Of a stretch of DNA of 64,000 nucleotides, positions 27,866 through 36,510 are shown one piece after another. The translations under genes were made by a program, and so were the position numbers. The DNA comes from Mucilaginibacter sp. (lineage in GTDB: Bacteria > Bacteroidota > Bacteroidia > Sphingobacteriales > Sphingobacteriaceae), in NCBI GenBank assembly GCA_031292485.1, contig JARLHA010000041.1, positions 1 to 64,000 on the forward strand, given 5' to 3'. Each line of letters starts with the position of its first letter. Positions within the stretch are counted from its first letter, which is position 1. The notes beneath the pieces are model-generated. The model was given only the letters and a program-made list of their open reading frames with translations, searched no databases and was not told the DNA's origin.

Positions 27866-28401
27866 TATGAACCAAAAGACATCTTCGAAAACAAATCCCA
27901 CAAAACGATCCCGGCGGATACCACGATATTAAACGAGTGTTTGGTGCCAAACTGCGGGATCTCGATACAGGCATCAATTTTTGCCATTACTTCGTCACTA
28001 ACCCCATTTACTTCGTTACCGAATACCAGGGCGTATTTTTCTCCCTTTACAATTTCAAAATCATGTAGCATGGTGCTGTTCTCTGCCTGTTCAACAGCGA
28101 CTATCCGGTAGCCATCTGAACGCAATTGATCAACGGCCTGTACCGGATCATCAAAATATTCCCAAATGATAGATTGTGTTGCGCCAAGCGCCGTTTTTTC
28201 GATCTCGCGGTGAGGGGGACGGGCCGTTATACCGCATAAACACATTTTTTCGACAGCAAAGCCATCTGCGGTGCGGAAAATGGAGCCAATATTATGCATA
28301 CTTCGCACATTATCAAGCACTACCACCACCGGAAGTTTTTCACCGGCTTTAAATTCAGCAACGGTTACGCGGTTAAGCTCGTCGAGTTTCAGTTTACGCA
28401 T
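27865..28401 (-). CDS. SpoU/TrmH-family RNA 2'-O-methyltransferase
   Basis: A small SPOUT methyltransferase of 178 residues that transfers methyl from SAM to a ribose in tRNA or rRNA. The three SpoU motifs are present: VLDNVRSMHNIGSIFRTADG (about 30-49), YALVFGNEVNGVSDEVM, and CIEIPQFGTKHSFNIVVSAG. The Arg in the first motif and Asn in the third are the usual catalytic residues. It lacks the extra N-terminal domain of larger TrmH or RlmB proteins. The exact nucleotide target is unknown. Confidence 0.88.
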   Translation of the reverse strand: MRKLKLDELNRVTVAEFKAGEKLPVVVVLDNVRSMHNIGSIFRTADGFAVEKMCLCGITARPPHREIEKTALGATQSIIWEYFDDPVQAVDQLRSDGYRIVAVEQAENSTMLHDFEIVKGEKYALVFGNEVNGVSDEVMAKIDACIEIPQFGTKHSFNIVVSAGIVLWDLFSKMSFGS

Positions 28402-28452
28402 TTTTGGGGAAGAAAGCCTAAAGCAAAAAGCAGAAAGCTATTATTTCAGCGG

Positions 28453-28460
28453 CAAATTTA
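28453..28460 (-). promoter_or_regulatory. -7 element for the SpoU methyltransferase gene
   Basis: On the minus strand the sequence is TAAATTTG, a match to TAnnTTTG 51 bases before the ATG at 28401. It gives a leader of about 45 bases. No -33 partner at the right spacing is visible. Confidence 0.4.
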
Positions 28461-28536
28461 ACATAATGGGCAAATCTTTCGCAGATACTTCCGAATATTA
28501 GTGAGTTTCCAGATTAGCAATTACTGCAAACTGCTA

Positions 28537-29706
28537 CTACAGACTGCCAACTTTACTAAGTTCCCCTACCCCATTGCCAATCAATGAACTGTAAACCGAA
28601 GGAGCATAGCCTATTTTACTGGTATAATAAGCAATCACATTCTGACTAAAGTTATCAAAGGCGCTTTCTTTCACCAATGCGATTGCACACCCGCCGAAAC
28701 CTGCTCCGGTCATCCGGGCGCCAACTACATTGGCATCGGTTTTACTGTATTCTACAACGGCGTCAAGCTCCTTACCACTTACTTCGTACAAGTCGCGCAG
28801 CGAGGCGTGCGAGGCGTACATCAGGCGGCCGAATTCTGCCAGGTTATTATTGCTTAAAGCTACTGCTGCCAATTTTACGCGGTCGTTTTCTTCAATCACA
28901 TGCTGCGCCCTTTTATATATTACCTTATCTGTAATCAAATGGCTATGCTTATTAAACGTAGCGGTATCAATATCGCAAAGGTTGTTAATATCAAGCTCCT
29001 GTTTAAGGGCTGTTAATGCAGACCGGCATTCCTGCACCCGCTCGTTATATTTTGATTCGGCAAGTTTGCGGGGTTTGTTGGTGTTGATAATGGCCAGGAT
29101 GTGATCGCCCAAATTACTATCTACCGCCTGGTAGTCAAGTGTATCGCAATTCAGCATAAGCGCCTTGTTCTTTTCGCCGAAGGCAACGGCAAACTGGTCC
29201 ATTATACCGCAGTTTACCCCTATAAAATTATTTTCAACCGACTTGGATAGTTTCACCAGGTCGAGTTTGGAATAACCGGCATCAAACAAATCATTTAATG
29301 CAAAAGCGGTAACTACCTCAATAGATGCAGACGATGAAAGGCCCGAGCTTATCGGTATATCACCATAAAAAAGCATATCCAATCCCTGTAAAACATGCCC
29401 ATCTTTTAAAAAATATTCAATAATACCCAACGGATAGTTGAACCATTTTTCGTCAGTTTTATCATAATCATTTTTCAGGGGGATGTCTGGTTTATCTTCA
29501 AAATTTAAACTTCTGAAGCGAAAAACACCATCATTATTGGCGGATACCAGTAAATAAGTTCCAAACGTAATGGCACATGGCATTACCAGGCCACCATTAT
29601 AGTCGATATGCTCACCGATAAGATTTACACGACCGGGAGAAAAATAGGCGTTTTCTGCTTCTTTGTTATACAGTTTATTAAATTCCGTGTAGAGGTGGCT
29701 CTTCAT
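28537..29706 (-). CDS. galK: Galactokinase
   Basis: First enzyme of the Leloir pathway, converting galactose and ATP to galactose-1-phosphate. The 389-residue protein is a GHMP kinase: GRVNLIGEHIDYNGG (about 25-39) binds galactose, IPISSGLSSSASIEV is the ATP loop, and MTGAGFGGCAIALV is the C-terminal GHMP motif. The catalytic base is expected as the Asp in CGIMDQFAVAFG. It stands alone rather than in a gal operon; galE, galT and a transporter are not here. Confidence 0.94.
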   Translation of the reverse strand: MKSHLYTEFNKLYNKEAENAYFSPGRVNLIGEHIDYNGGLVMPCAITFGTYLLVSANNDGVFRFRSLNFEDKPDIPLKNDYDKTDEKWFNYPLGIIEYFLKDGHVLQGLDMLFYGDIPISSGLSSSASIEVVTAFALNDLFDAGYSKLDLVKLSKSVENNFIGVNCGIMDQFAVAFGEKNKALMLNCDTLDYQAVDSNLGDHILAIINTNKPRKLAESKYNERVQECRSALTALKQELDINNLCDIDTATFNKHSHLITDKVIYKRAQHVIEENDRVKLAAVALSNNNLAEFGRLMYASHASLRDLYEVSGKELDAVVEYSKTDANVVGARMTGAGFGGCAIALVKESAFDNFSQNVIAYYTSKIGYAPSVYSSLIGNGVGELSKVGSL

Positions 29707-29881
29707 AGTTGCTTATATTGATTGGTAAGGCAAATATTAAAGAAATAAATGTAAATTACACATTTATTTTACTTTTTTATTTTATTTGTCACCATAACCT
29801 AAATATATTTTCCAAAATAACATCATTTTTAAATAATTAATGAAATTTGTATAAGCTTTGATAATAATAAAATCATTTACG

Positions 29882-30172
29882 ATGAAACAATATGTGATAA
29901 CAGCTTATGATTATACTGATGCGGGAGCACTTGAACGTCGAATGAATGTACGGCCTGCCCATTTTGAAGGGGCACGGGAGCTTAAAAAAGCCAGTAATTT
30001 TATTTTCGGGGGCGCCATTTTAAATGATGATGGCAAAATGATCGGCTCGGTAATGGTGATGCAGTTTGAAACAGAAGAACAACTGGAAACATGGAAACAA
30101 ACTGAACCATACATCACCCAAAAAATATGGGAAACTTACGATATAAAGCCGTTTAAACTGGCAGGTATATGA
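29882..30172 (+). CDS. YCII-domain protein
   Basis: The 96-residue protein uses the ATG at 29882 and begins MKQYVITAYDYTD. The longer frame from a TTG at 29858 adds eight residues of AT-rich leader and is unlikely. It has the YCII ferredoxin-like fold, with RPAHFEGARELKKAS and the conserved His in AHFEGA, and a family-typical ETEEQLETWKQTEPYI segment. YCII proteins have been linked to small hydrolytic or isomerase-type steps, but no role can be assigned here. Confidence 0.85.
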   Translation: MKQYVITAYDYTDAGALERRMNVRPAHFEGARELKKASNFIFGGAILNDDGKMIGSVMVMQFETEEQLETWKQTEPYITQKIWETYDIKPFKLAGI

Positions 30173-30190
30173 TACGCGCTTTTTAATCAA

Positions 30191-30225
30191 AAAAGCCCCA
30201 CGGTTTTAATTCCTGAGGCTCTTTA
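30191..30225. terminator. Weak convergent terminator
   Basis: AAAAAGCCCC and GAGGCTCTTT flank a 15-base spacer and pair with one bulge. It lies between the convergent ends of the YCII gene (30172) and the lipoprotein gene (30247), which is the main reason for calling it. Confidence 0.4.
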
Positions 30226-30246
30226 ATCGTTTTTAAATTTAAAAAC

Positions 30247-30993
30247 TTATACCCTTGCGCAATCGCCTGAATCAAGTTTGATCACATATACTGTTCCGTT
30301 AAGCGTTAAGGTTGCTGTACCATTGCCATTAAATACAAGTGTCCCGGTATAACTAAAACTTCCTTTTTTGGGCACATCACCGGTAACAGAAATTGCCGCA
30401 TTGCCGCTTACTATTGTGCGCGAATGTTTCAGGATCGTCAATGAGTTGATCACCATATCGACGCTACTATTACCATGATTAGTGGTGTCAACTTTAGAGC
30501 TAAATGAACCCGCACGCTTAAATTCGCCGTTGATCACAAAATCCGTAGCTGCCGGCAATAAGCCGTTTACAGTAAACACTGAACTCCCGGAGTTGCTTGA
30601 AGATAACTTCGGCCCGCTAAATGAACCGCTGTAACTAAGCATGCCCGAAAGGCTGTCAGGTTGGCTATTGCTGTTACAATCTACAGTATAATTATATTTC
30701 AACTTATAACTATAGGTAACCGCAGATCCGGCACTATTTTGCCTTGATATGCTGTCTGATTTAATTGTGCCGCAGGCATTAGGCAGGCTGCCAATAGCAA
30801 TAGCATCAATGGTTGCATCGCCGGCAAGGCTTGCCACACCGTTTGAGTTAAGCGAAACCGAACCGGCAACCATACTGGCTGCTTCGGCGTTGGAAACGTT
30901 GCTGTTAACAGAAGGTGATGTACTGCTGTTTTTTTTGCATGCTGCTGCACCCAGCAATAAGATGGCCGTTAAAATTAATTGAACTTTTTTCAT
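30247..30993 (-). CDS. Predicted lipoprotein of unknown function
   Basis: I start the gene at the ATG at 30993, giving 248 residues. The first part is a lipoprotein signal, MKKVQLILTAILLLGAAAC, with a Cys after a small-residue lipobox. The rest is rich in Ser, Gly, Asn and Thr and has repeated beta-like segments such as FTVNGLLPAATDFVINGEF and the C-terminal GTLVFNGNGTATLTLNGTVY. The same plan occurs in the lipoprotein at 50016. It is probably a surface or periplasmic lipid-anchored beta-sandwich protein. No known domain is recognised. Confidence 0.75.
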   Translation of the reverse strand: MKKVQLILTAILLLGAAACKKNSSTSPSVNSNVSNAEAASMVAGSVSLNSNGVASLAGDATIDAIAIGSLPNACGTIKSDSISRQNSAGSAVTYSYKLKYNYTVDCNSNSQPDSLSGMLSYSGSFSGPKLSSSNSGSSVFTVNGLLPAATDFVINGEFKRAGSFSSKVDTTNHGNSSVDMVINSLTILKHSRTIVSGNAAISVTGDVPKKGSFSYTGTLVFNGNGTATLTLNGTVYVIKLDSGDCARV

Positions 30994-31076
30994 AATTAAC
31001 ATGATTTAATAGGGGATTGTTAATTTGACACCCGTTAATTGAAATGGTTTAAATAAAATCAATTTTTCAAATTTTT

Positions 31077-31931
31077 TTACTGTGGTGAAATACTGTTTAA
31101 AAGGATGATATCGTCACCGGAAAGTTCAAGGAAAACTGATTGCAGGTTTTCTTCAAGATGCGCTGCTTTCGAGGTGCCCGGGATGAGCAAAATATTATCC
31201 GCATGGTTAAGCAACCAGTTCAAAGCAACCTGCTGAACAGTTGCACTATATCTTTCGGCAATTTGTTTTAATACTGCCTGGCTTGTTACATTACCTGCAT
31301 TTAGCGGAAACCATGGAATAAAGGCGATGTTATGTGCTTTGCAATACCCGCTCCCATTTACGATTGTCCACACTATACATATTTTGAACCGAAACTACCT
31401 CAAAAAAATCCTGTGCTTTTTTAATCGTTTCAATATCAACCTCCGAAAGGCCCATATGCCTGATCTTCCCCTCATCCTGTGCCTTTTGCAAAAACTCAAA
31501 GCTTTCTTCGGCCGGAACAATCAGATCGATACGGTGCAGTTGATATAGCGGTATCTGTTCCAGCTTTAAACACTTAAGGCTTCCGTCAAGCGCTTTCTGC
31601 AGGTGAGACGGATGGGCTTCACCGGCCATTCATCAGGTCCTGTCCGCAGTAATCCGCCTTTAGTGGCAATTACCAGGTCGTCCGGATAAGGATACAAGGC
31701 TTCTGCAATCAATTCTTCTGAAATAAAAGGACCGTAACTATCGGCAGTATCAATAAAATTTACGCCGAGTTCCACCGCCTTTTCTAACACCCTTTTGGCT
31801 TCATCTTCATCTTTCGGCGGGCCCCAAATACCTTTTCCCGTAATGCGCATGGCTCCGTAACCCATCCTGCTAACGGTAAGTTCGCCGCCAATAGTTAATG
31901 TTTTTTCGATTGAAATGGTTGTGTTATTCAT
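31077..31931 (-). pseudogene. Aldo/keto reductase gene broken by two frameshifts
   Basis: Three overlapping frames together give one aldo/keto reductase. The first (31931 to 31566) has [12 protein letters not shown] and [22 protein letters not shown] and holds to about 31620. The second (31629-31330) continues with [23 protein letters not shown]. The third (31373-31077) gives YCKAHNIAFIPWFPLNAGN and the C-terminal NADPH loop LIPGTSKAAHLEENL. Indels are therefore needed near 31615 and near 31350. Catalytic Asp and Tyr lie in the first frame. The rest of the family is present, so the loss looks recent. Sequencing error is the alternative. Confidence 0.8.
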
Positions 31932-32063
31932 AAATAGTTAATTTTTGATTAAAAATATTAACGTCAGATATAAATATTTGTTCTCTACCCGGATGAATTA
32001 AATATCATTTTTAAAAAGCTGTTGATCAATTAATATTTATCTTGGCGTAAAAAATCAACCGTT

Positions 32064-32498
32064 ATGCCAGCACAAAATTATGCCAATCATGCCCGTTATG
32101 TAAAGGGCTTCCATTTTTTATTAGCCTCCTTACTCATTATCGGTACAATCACTTCCATCGTTAATCTCTACATGCAAGTTAAAGCCAATGATTCGGTTAT
32201 CGGATCCATATTAATTACCACCTTATTTATATGCGGCATCCTACTTTTTTGGTATGCAAGACGATTTGCAGTTACTGTTCAGGACAGGGCGATCAGGGCC
32301 GAAGAGTGTATCAGGTATTATATATTAACCCATAAAGCTATCGATAGTAAGCTAACCATGGGCCAGATTATTGCCCTACGTTTTGCAAACGACGATGAAT
32401 TTTTGATTTTGGCAGATAGGGCCGTTCGGGAAAACCTTTCTCCGGATGAAATAAAAAGATCAATAAAAAATTGGAAGGCCGATCAACACCGGGCTTAA
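32064..32498 (+). CDS. DUF6526 two-helix membrane protein
   Basis: The 144-residue protein begins MPAQNYANHARYVKGFHFLLA and has two transmembrane helices at about residues 14-34 and 46-67. A cytoplasmic region follows with VQDRAIRAEECIRYYILTHKAID and DEFLILADRAVRENLSPDEIKRSIKNWK. This combination matches DUF6526, a family of unknown function common in Bacteroidetes. The soluble C-terminal half is charged and helical. It converges on the repeat lipoprotein gene across a hairpin at 32519-32548. Confidence 0.8.
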   Translation: MPAQNYANHARYVKGFHFLLASLLIIGTITSIVNLYMQVKANDSVIGSILITTLFICGILLFWYARRFAVTVQDRAIRAEECIRYYILTHKAIDSKLTMGQIIALRFANDDEFLILADRAVRENLSPDEIKRSIKNWKADQHRA

Positions 32499-32518
32499 CC
32501 AATTGATACAAAAAAAGC

Positions 32519-32548
32519 AAAGCGCTCCCGTTTATTCAGGAACGCTTT
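32519..32548. terminator. Convergent terminator
   Basis: AAAGCG-C-TCC (32519-32528) pairs with AGGAACGCTTT toward 32548, with a short A run before and T run after. It lies between convergent genes ending at 32498 and 32565 and can act on both strands. Confidence 0.7.
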
Positions 32549-32564
32549 CTTTTTGACAACTTAT

Positions 32565-34352
32565 TTAATTTTGGTGTTTTGTTGTATCTCTGATAATTTT
32601 TTTGGGCTGATTTTTTAAGGTATCCGCCTTTTTGGGATTGGGTCTGCCCGGCGCGGCCGGATTATTCCCCTGCCCGTTAGCGGGGTTTTGCTTGGGTGGA
32701 TTAGGATTATTATTAGCCGGGGGAACAATTACCGGCCTGCTGATAAACTGCTTATTGGGGTTTTGTTGCATTACAGGTTTTTGAGGATTTTGTTGCTGTC
32801 CTCCCGGCGATGTGCTTACCGGACGCTGATTGGGATTATTTTGCTGAACACCAGGCTGTGCGTTTACAGGCCTTTGATCGGGCTTGTTCTGCTGAACTCC
32901 AGGTTGTGTATTTACCGGCTTTTGACCAGGATTATTCTGCTGCACGCCTGGTTGTGCGTTTACTGGCCTTTGATCAGGCTTGTTCTGCTGCACGCCTGGT
33001 TGTGCGTTTACAGGCCTTTGATCAGGCTTGTTCTGCTGAACACCCGGCTGTGCGTTTACAGGCCTTTGATCAGGCCTGTTCTGCTGAACACCCGGCTGTG
33101 CGTTTACGGGCCTTTGATCAGGCTTGTTCTGCTGAACACCAGGCTGTGCGTTTACGGGCCTTTGATCAGGCTTGTTCTGCTGAACACCAGGCTGTGCGTT
33201 TACAGGCCTTTGATCAGGCTTCCCAGGTTGTGCATTTGCCGGCCTTTGAGCAGGCTTGTTCTGCTGAACCCCAGGTTGTGCATTTGCCGGCCTTTGATCA
33301 GGATTGTTCTGTTGAACCCCGGGTTGTGCATTTGCCGGCCTTTGAGCAGGAGTATTCTGCAGATCCCGTTGCCGCCCATTATTATTCTGATCATTGGGCT
33401 GCGGATTACCCTGTTTACGGCCTTGCTGGTCAGGGTTTTGATTCCCTTGTCCTGGCCGATTGCTTTGACCACTACCCGGCGCATTACCAGGTCTTGGATT
33501 TTGCCGTCCGTCGTTATTATAGTTTATCACTTTCCGGGGTGCCGGTTTATCATTCACCTGTTGCACATTTTGTTTAATTACCGGGCGATAAATATTTAGC
33601 TGGTTGTTATTTAATGATTGACCGGGTTTTAAACTCTCACTGATCTTAACCTGCTGTATTTTGTTGTGCCCAACATTTTCCACATCATTTACCCTTGGTC
33701 CCCTGTTATAAATAACAGTATTATTGTTATTGACAGTGTAATTATTGGTTACATTATTATTGGTTACATTATTAATAATGGTAATCCTGTTGATAACAGT
33801 CACATTATTTTTAACCACATACCGGTTCACATTGTTGTAGGTAATATTATTAGCCTGAACAAAATTCCAGTCTTCATTGCGTGGCCTCCAATTATTATTT
33901 AACTCAACGCGCGGCGGAACAGGCGCCCATCCATAATAACCGCCGGATTGGCCCCAGGTTACCCAGGCAGGTGCCCAATCATGGCCCGGCATCCACAACC
34001 AACCATAACTATCGTCATAAAACCATCTCCCATAATGAAACGGCGCCCATCCCCAACTATAGTCCGAAGACCAGGTCCAGCCATAATCACTATATACCCA
34101 GTTACCATTGGTAGCATACGGCCTGAAATCAGCGCCAACATTTGGCTGCCATACATAGCCATAATCTGGATAATTTATCCATTGCCCGTATGGACTTAAT
34201 TCGTCGTAAAAAACCTGGTCGGTTTGGGGCTGATCAGCATAGTCCTGATAAGGCTGCTGGCTAACAACAGGCTGTGTACTGGTATAAATAATCGGTGAGC
34301 ACCCGGCTAATAAACCTGAAAGCGGCAACACCATGTAAAATATTTTTTTCAT
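32565..34352 (-). CDS. Repeat-containing lipoprotein with DUF6600-like Tyr/Trp-rich region
   Basis: The 595-residue protein is a predicted lipoprotein: MKKIFYMVLPLSGLLAGC puts Cys18 after a LAGC lipobox. Residues about 45-165 are rich in W, Y, G and D, with LSPYGQWINYPDYGYVWQP and SYGWLWMPGHDWAPAWVTW, which fits the DUF6600 domain. A long Asn/Val stretch follows. About twelve copies of RPVNAQPGVQQNKPDQ then form a hydrophilic, disordered stalk, ending in a Pro/Lys-rich tail. It is probably surface exposed. No function is known. Confidence 0.8.
   Translation of the reverse strand: MKKIFYMVLPLSGLLAGCSPIIYTSTQPVVSQQPYQDYADQPQTDQVFYDELSPYGQWINYPDYGYVWQPNVGADFRPYATNGNWVYSDYGWTWSSDYSWGWAPFHYGRWFYDDSYGWLWMPGHDWAPAWVTWGQSGGYYGWAPVPPRVELNNNWRPRNEDWNFVQANNITYNNVNRYVVKNNVTVINRITIINNVTNNNVTNNYTVNNNNTVIYNRGPRVNDVENVGHNKIQQVKISESLKPGQSLNNNQLNIYRPVIKQNVQQVNDKPAPRKVINYNNDGRQNPRPGNAPGSGQSNRPGQGNQNPDQQGRKQGNPQPNDQNNNGRQRDLQNTPAQRPANAQPGVQQNNPDQRPANAQPGVQQNKPAQRPANAQPGKPDQRPVNAQPGVQQNKPDQRPVNAQPGVQQNKPDQRPVNAQPGVQQNRPDQRPVNAQPGVQQNKPDQRPVNAQPGVQQNKPDQRPVNAQPGVQQNNPGQKPVNTQPGVQQNKPDQRPVNAQPGVQQNNPNQRPVSTSPGGQQQNPQKPVMQQNPNKQFISRPVIVPPANNNPNPPKQNPANGQGNNPAAPGRPNPKKADTLKNQPKKIIRDTTKHQN
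32781..33341. repeat. 48-base tandem repeat inside the lipoprotein gene
   Basis: About twelve units of 48 bases encode RPVNAQPGVQQNKPDQ with few changes; one unit lacks four residues (RPANAQPGKPDQ). Central units are nearly identical in DNA, which suggests recent expansion by slippage or unequal crossing over. Because the unit is a multiple of three and lacks stops, long spurious plus-strand frames run through it. Confidence 0.9.
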
Positions 34353-34596
34353 TTCTTTTTATATATGTGAAGGTAGAAAAGTATTATTATGACGATTACA
34401 AAGTAATATAGTTTAACAACAATACTGAAATTGAAAATTGAAAATATTATCCCCGGCCAATAACCCGACTGTTAATTAAAGCAAGCAGGTTGATAATTTA
34501 AGTTTATTAAAACTAAAACATATTCAGGTCATTTCAAATTAATAAGATGTTTACTTAGTGTTACCTTTACGCTGGTAAAAGAATAAACGCTATATT

Positions 34597-34604
34597 TATA
34601 TTTG
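34597..34604 (+). promoter_or_regulatory. -7 element for the CHAD/CYTH genes
   Basis: TATATTTG matches TAnnTTTG and lies 42 bases before the ATG at 34647. It would drive the CHAD gene and the CYTH gene four bases behind it. No -33 element is evident. Confidence 0.4.
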
Positions 34605-34646
34605 ATAGCCTGCTTTAATTAAAAACGAACAGATGTTATTTCGGTT

Positions 34647-35435
34647 ATGAAAAAAAAGAAAGAAGCAAAATACCTGGACAACGGATGGGAAGAAATGAAC
34701 CTTCATTTAAAAGCTTTTTTAGAAACAGGAAACCAGGAAGAACTGCACAAATTCAGGGTACAGATAAAAAAACTTAGAGCAATGCTTTTTTTATTTGAAA
34801 ACACCTCAAAAGAGAGCGGATTGCTGAAGTGCTTTAAACCTGTGCGGAAAATATTTAAGGATGCCGGCCAGATACGCGACGCGCATACCAACCTGCAACT
34901 AAGTGAACGCTATCACCTGAAAAACAAACAATTTGAGGAGGGGCAGCAAAAAATAATTGAAGAAGGCACTATTGAATTTCGCTCAAATGGTCCTCAGTTT
35001 TTAAAAAACATAAAATCTGCTCATAAAAGGCTCAAAAAGCAGTTGCCAAAGGTTGACGACAGCTTGATCGCTGATTACTATAAACAACAGCTCAGCAATA
35101 TCGCCACAAACCTTGCGGTATCAGGTTTTACAGAGGATATGCACACCAACCGCAAACTGATCAAAATTTTGGTTTATAACCATAAGCTGGCCGAAAAATC
35201 CCTCAATGGGTCACTCCCGTTCAATACTGCCTACCTTGATAAATTGCAGGAGGCCATAGGGAAATGGCATGATAACCTGGTAGCCGAGGAGCTATTTTCG
35301 ACACCTGAACTAAATGATAAACCTATAGTGACCAAAATAAAAAAAGTAAATTCGGGCGTAAAACGGAGCATTATAAACCTTGCCGATGATTTTTTAAAGA
35401 AGGCCACCACGTTTGAACACCCTGTGAATACATAA
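34647..35435 (+). CDS. CHAD-domain protein
   Basis: CHAD domains bind polyphosphate through basic residues on helical repeats. The 262-residue protein is helical and shows the conserved paired features: ELHKFRVQIKKLRAMLFLFE (about 35-54), FKDAGQIRDAHTNLQLSERY, and later KLIKILVYNHKLAEKSLNG with IGKWHDNLVAEELF. Conserved His and Lys/Arg residues in these repeats are the likely phosphate ligands. The CYTH gene starts four bases after its stop, so the two products probably act on the same substrate. Function is inferred from the family. Confidence 0.87.
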   Translation: MKKKKEAKYLDNGWEEMNLHLKAFLETGNQEELHKFRVQIKKLRAMLFLFENTSKESGLLKCFKPVRKIFKDAGQIRDAHTNLQLSERYHLKNKQFEEGQQKIIEEGTIEFRSNGPQFLKNIKSAHKRLKKQLPKVDDSLIADYYKQQLSNIATNLAVSGFTEDMHTNRKLIKILVYNHKLAEKSLNGSLPFNTAYLDKLQEAIGKWHDNLVAEELFSTPELNDKPIVTKIKKVNSGVKRSIINLADDFLKKATTFEHPVNT

Positions 35436-35439
35436 TGTT

Positions 35440-35913
35440 ATGGGCCTTGAAATAGAACGTAAATTTTTGGTTGATCATGAAAAGTGGGAAGAGATCAATA
35501 AACCCGATGGCATCCACTACCGGCAGGGTTACCTGGTTGATGAGCCAGGTAAAACCATAAGAGTGAGGGTAGCAGGTAAAAAAGGCTTTATCACGATAAA
35601 AGGATCTACCAGGGGAATTACCCGTAAAGAATTTGAATATGAAATCCCCGTCGACGAGGCTGTTCAATTAATTGACGGCTTTGCGGGGTCTGAAGTCGAA
35701 AAAATCAGGTACGGGATCACTTTTGAAGGCAACTTATGGGAGGTAGATGAATTTTTGGGAGACAACAAAGATTTGATAATGGCTGAAATTGAACTGAAGC
35801 AGGAAGATGAGGCATTTGAAAAACCGGGTTGGATAACCCGTGAAGTTAGCGACGATAAGCGGTATTACAATTCATACCTCGCTAAAAACCCATATCGGCA
35901 ATGGCGTAAATAA
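35440..35913 (+). CDS. CYTH-domain protein (triphosphate tunnel metalloenzyme)
   Basis: The 157-residue protein begins MGLEIERKFLVDH, and the ExExK signature (Glu4, Glu6, Lys8) defines the CYTH fold. The rest has alternating charged strands such as KTIRVRVAGKKGFITIKG and FEYEIPVDEA, and the C-terminal YYNSYLAKNPYRQW. Members hydrolyse inorganic triphosphate or thiamine triphosphate, or make cyclic AMP; the short, simple form suggests triphosphatase. Its pairing with CHAD supports a polyphosphate or triphosphate role. It is co-transcribed with the preceding gene. Confidence 0.9.
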   Translation: MGLEIERKFLVDHEKWEEINKPDGIHYRQGYLVDEPGKTIRVRVAGKKGFITIKGSTRGITRKEFEYEIPVDEAVQLIDGFAGSEVEKIRYGITFEGNLWEVDEFLGDNKDLIMAEIELKQEDEAFEKPGWITREVSDDKRYYNSYLAKNPYRQWRK

Positions 35914-35920
35914 TCAGGGC

Positions 35921-36214
35921 CTACACACAATCTGGCAACATTAACAGATCATCCGATATGGTCTCATCGTCAACTGTTTTTACATATTTATTACCATCGG
36001 GGCAAGTTGCGGGTATCAGGAAAATCTTTTCGCCCTTTTTATTGATGATATAGGCTTCCCCTCTTTCTTCTTTTATCCAGTCGTGAATTGCATTCCTGTC
36101 AGTAATGCCTTTTACATTGATCCTCTCGTTTACCCACTCCAGGTAATCAATCGCTACATAAGGGTTATTATATTTACCCTGATCGCGTTTTATGCATATT
36201 ATTCGTACCGCCAT
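35921..36214 (-). CDS. DUF3892-like small protein
   Basis: The 97-residue protein has no signal peptide or membrane segment. Its C-terminal KYVKTVDDETISDDLLMLP resembles the end of DUF3892 proteins, and the middle has an acidic WIKEERGEAYIINKKGEK turn. The similarity is by eye and partial. The gene is separated by seven bases from the convergent CYTH gene. No function is known for the family. Confidence 0.65.
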   Translation of the reverse strand: MAVRIICIKRDQGKYNNPYVAIDYLEWVNERINVKGITDRNAIHDWIKEERGEAYIINKKGEKIFLIPATCPDGNKYVKTVDDETISDDLLMLPDCV

Positions 36215-36410
36215 TTTATAAAAGTTTAATTAACCAGGTACCGCTAAATTAAAGCAAAGCTGTAAATCAAACCACAGTATAAACACGGTACTTTATACGT
36301 AAAACTACGCATTTGGGGAAGGCTGAATTATTAATAACATATGAGTATTGAAAAACTGTTTGAAGCGTATCCGGGGATAGCGGCAAGGGTGAAATTTTGA
36401 ATATAATTAA

Positions 36411-36510
36411 TGTAGAGACGCAACATTTTGCGTCTCTGAACATAACGCCTCCATAGGTTTCGCCTCCTGAAGCATCCCCCCCGGGAGACGCAAAATATTG
36501 CGTCTCTACA
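36411..36510. repeat. Paired GAGACGCAA palindromes with outer inverted ends (BIME-like)
   Basis: The element starts TGTAGAGACGCAA (36411-36423) and ends TTGCGTCTCTACA (36498-36510), a perfect 13-base terminal inverted repeat. Each end also forms a ten-base hairpin: AGAGACGCAA..TTGCGTCTCT at 36414-36437 and GAGACGCAA..TTGCGTCTC at 36485-36506. The second hairpin overlaps the hydrolase stop by one base. A second, degenerate copy lies at 54233-54295. The structure is like a bacterial interspersed mosaic element or a miniature transposable element. Confidence 0.75.

Noticed and set aside
32781..33341. Possible CRISPR-like tandem array
   Set aside because: The repeat is coding, has no spacers, and keeps one reading frame in a lipoprotein.
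32688..33599. 303-residue plus-strand frame and a second 255-residue frame through the repeat region
   Set aside because: Both run opposite to the lipoprotein gene and exist only because the 48-base unit has no stops in several frames. They have no start signal, domain or sensible composition.
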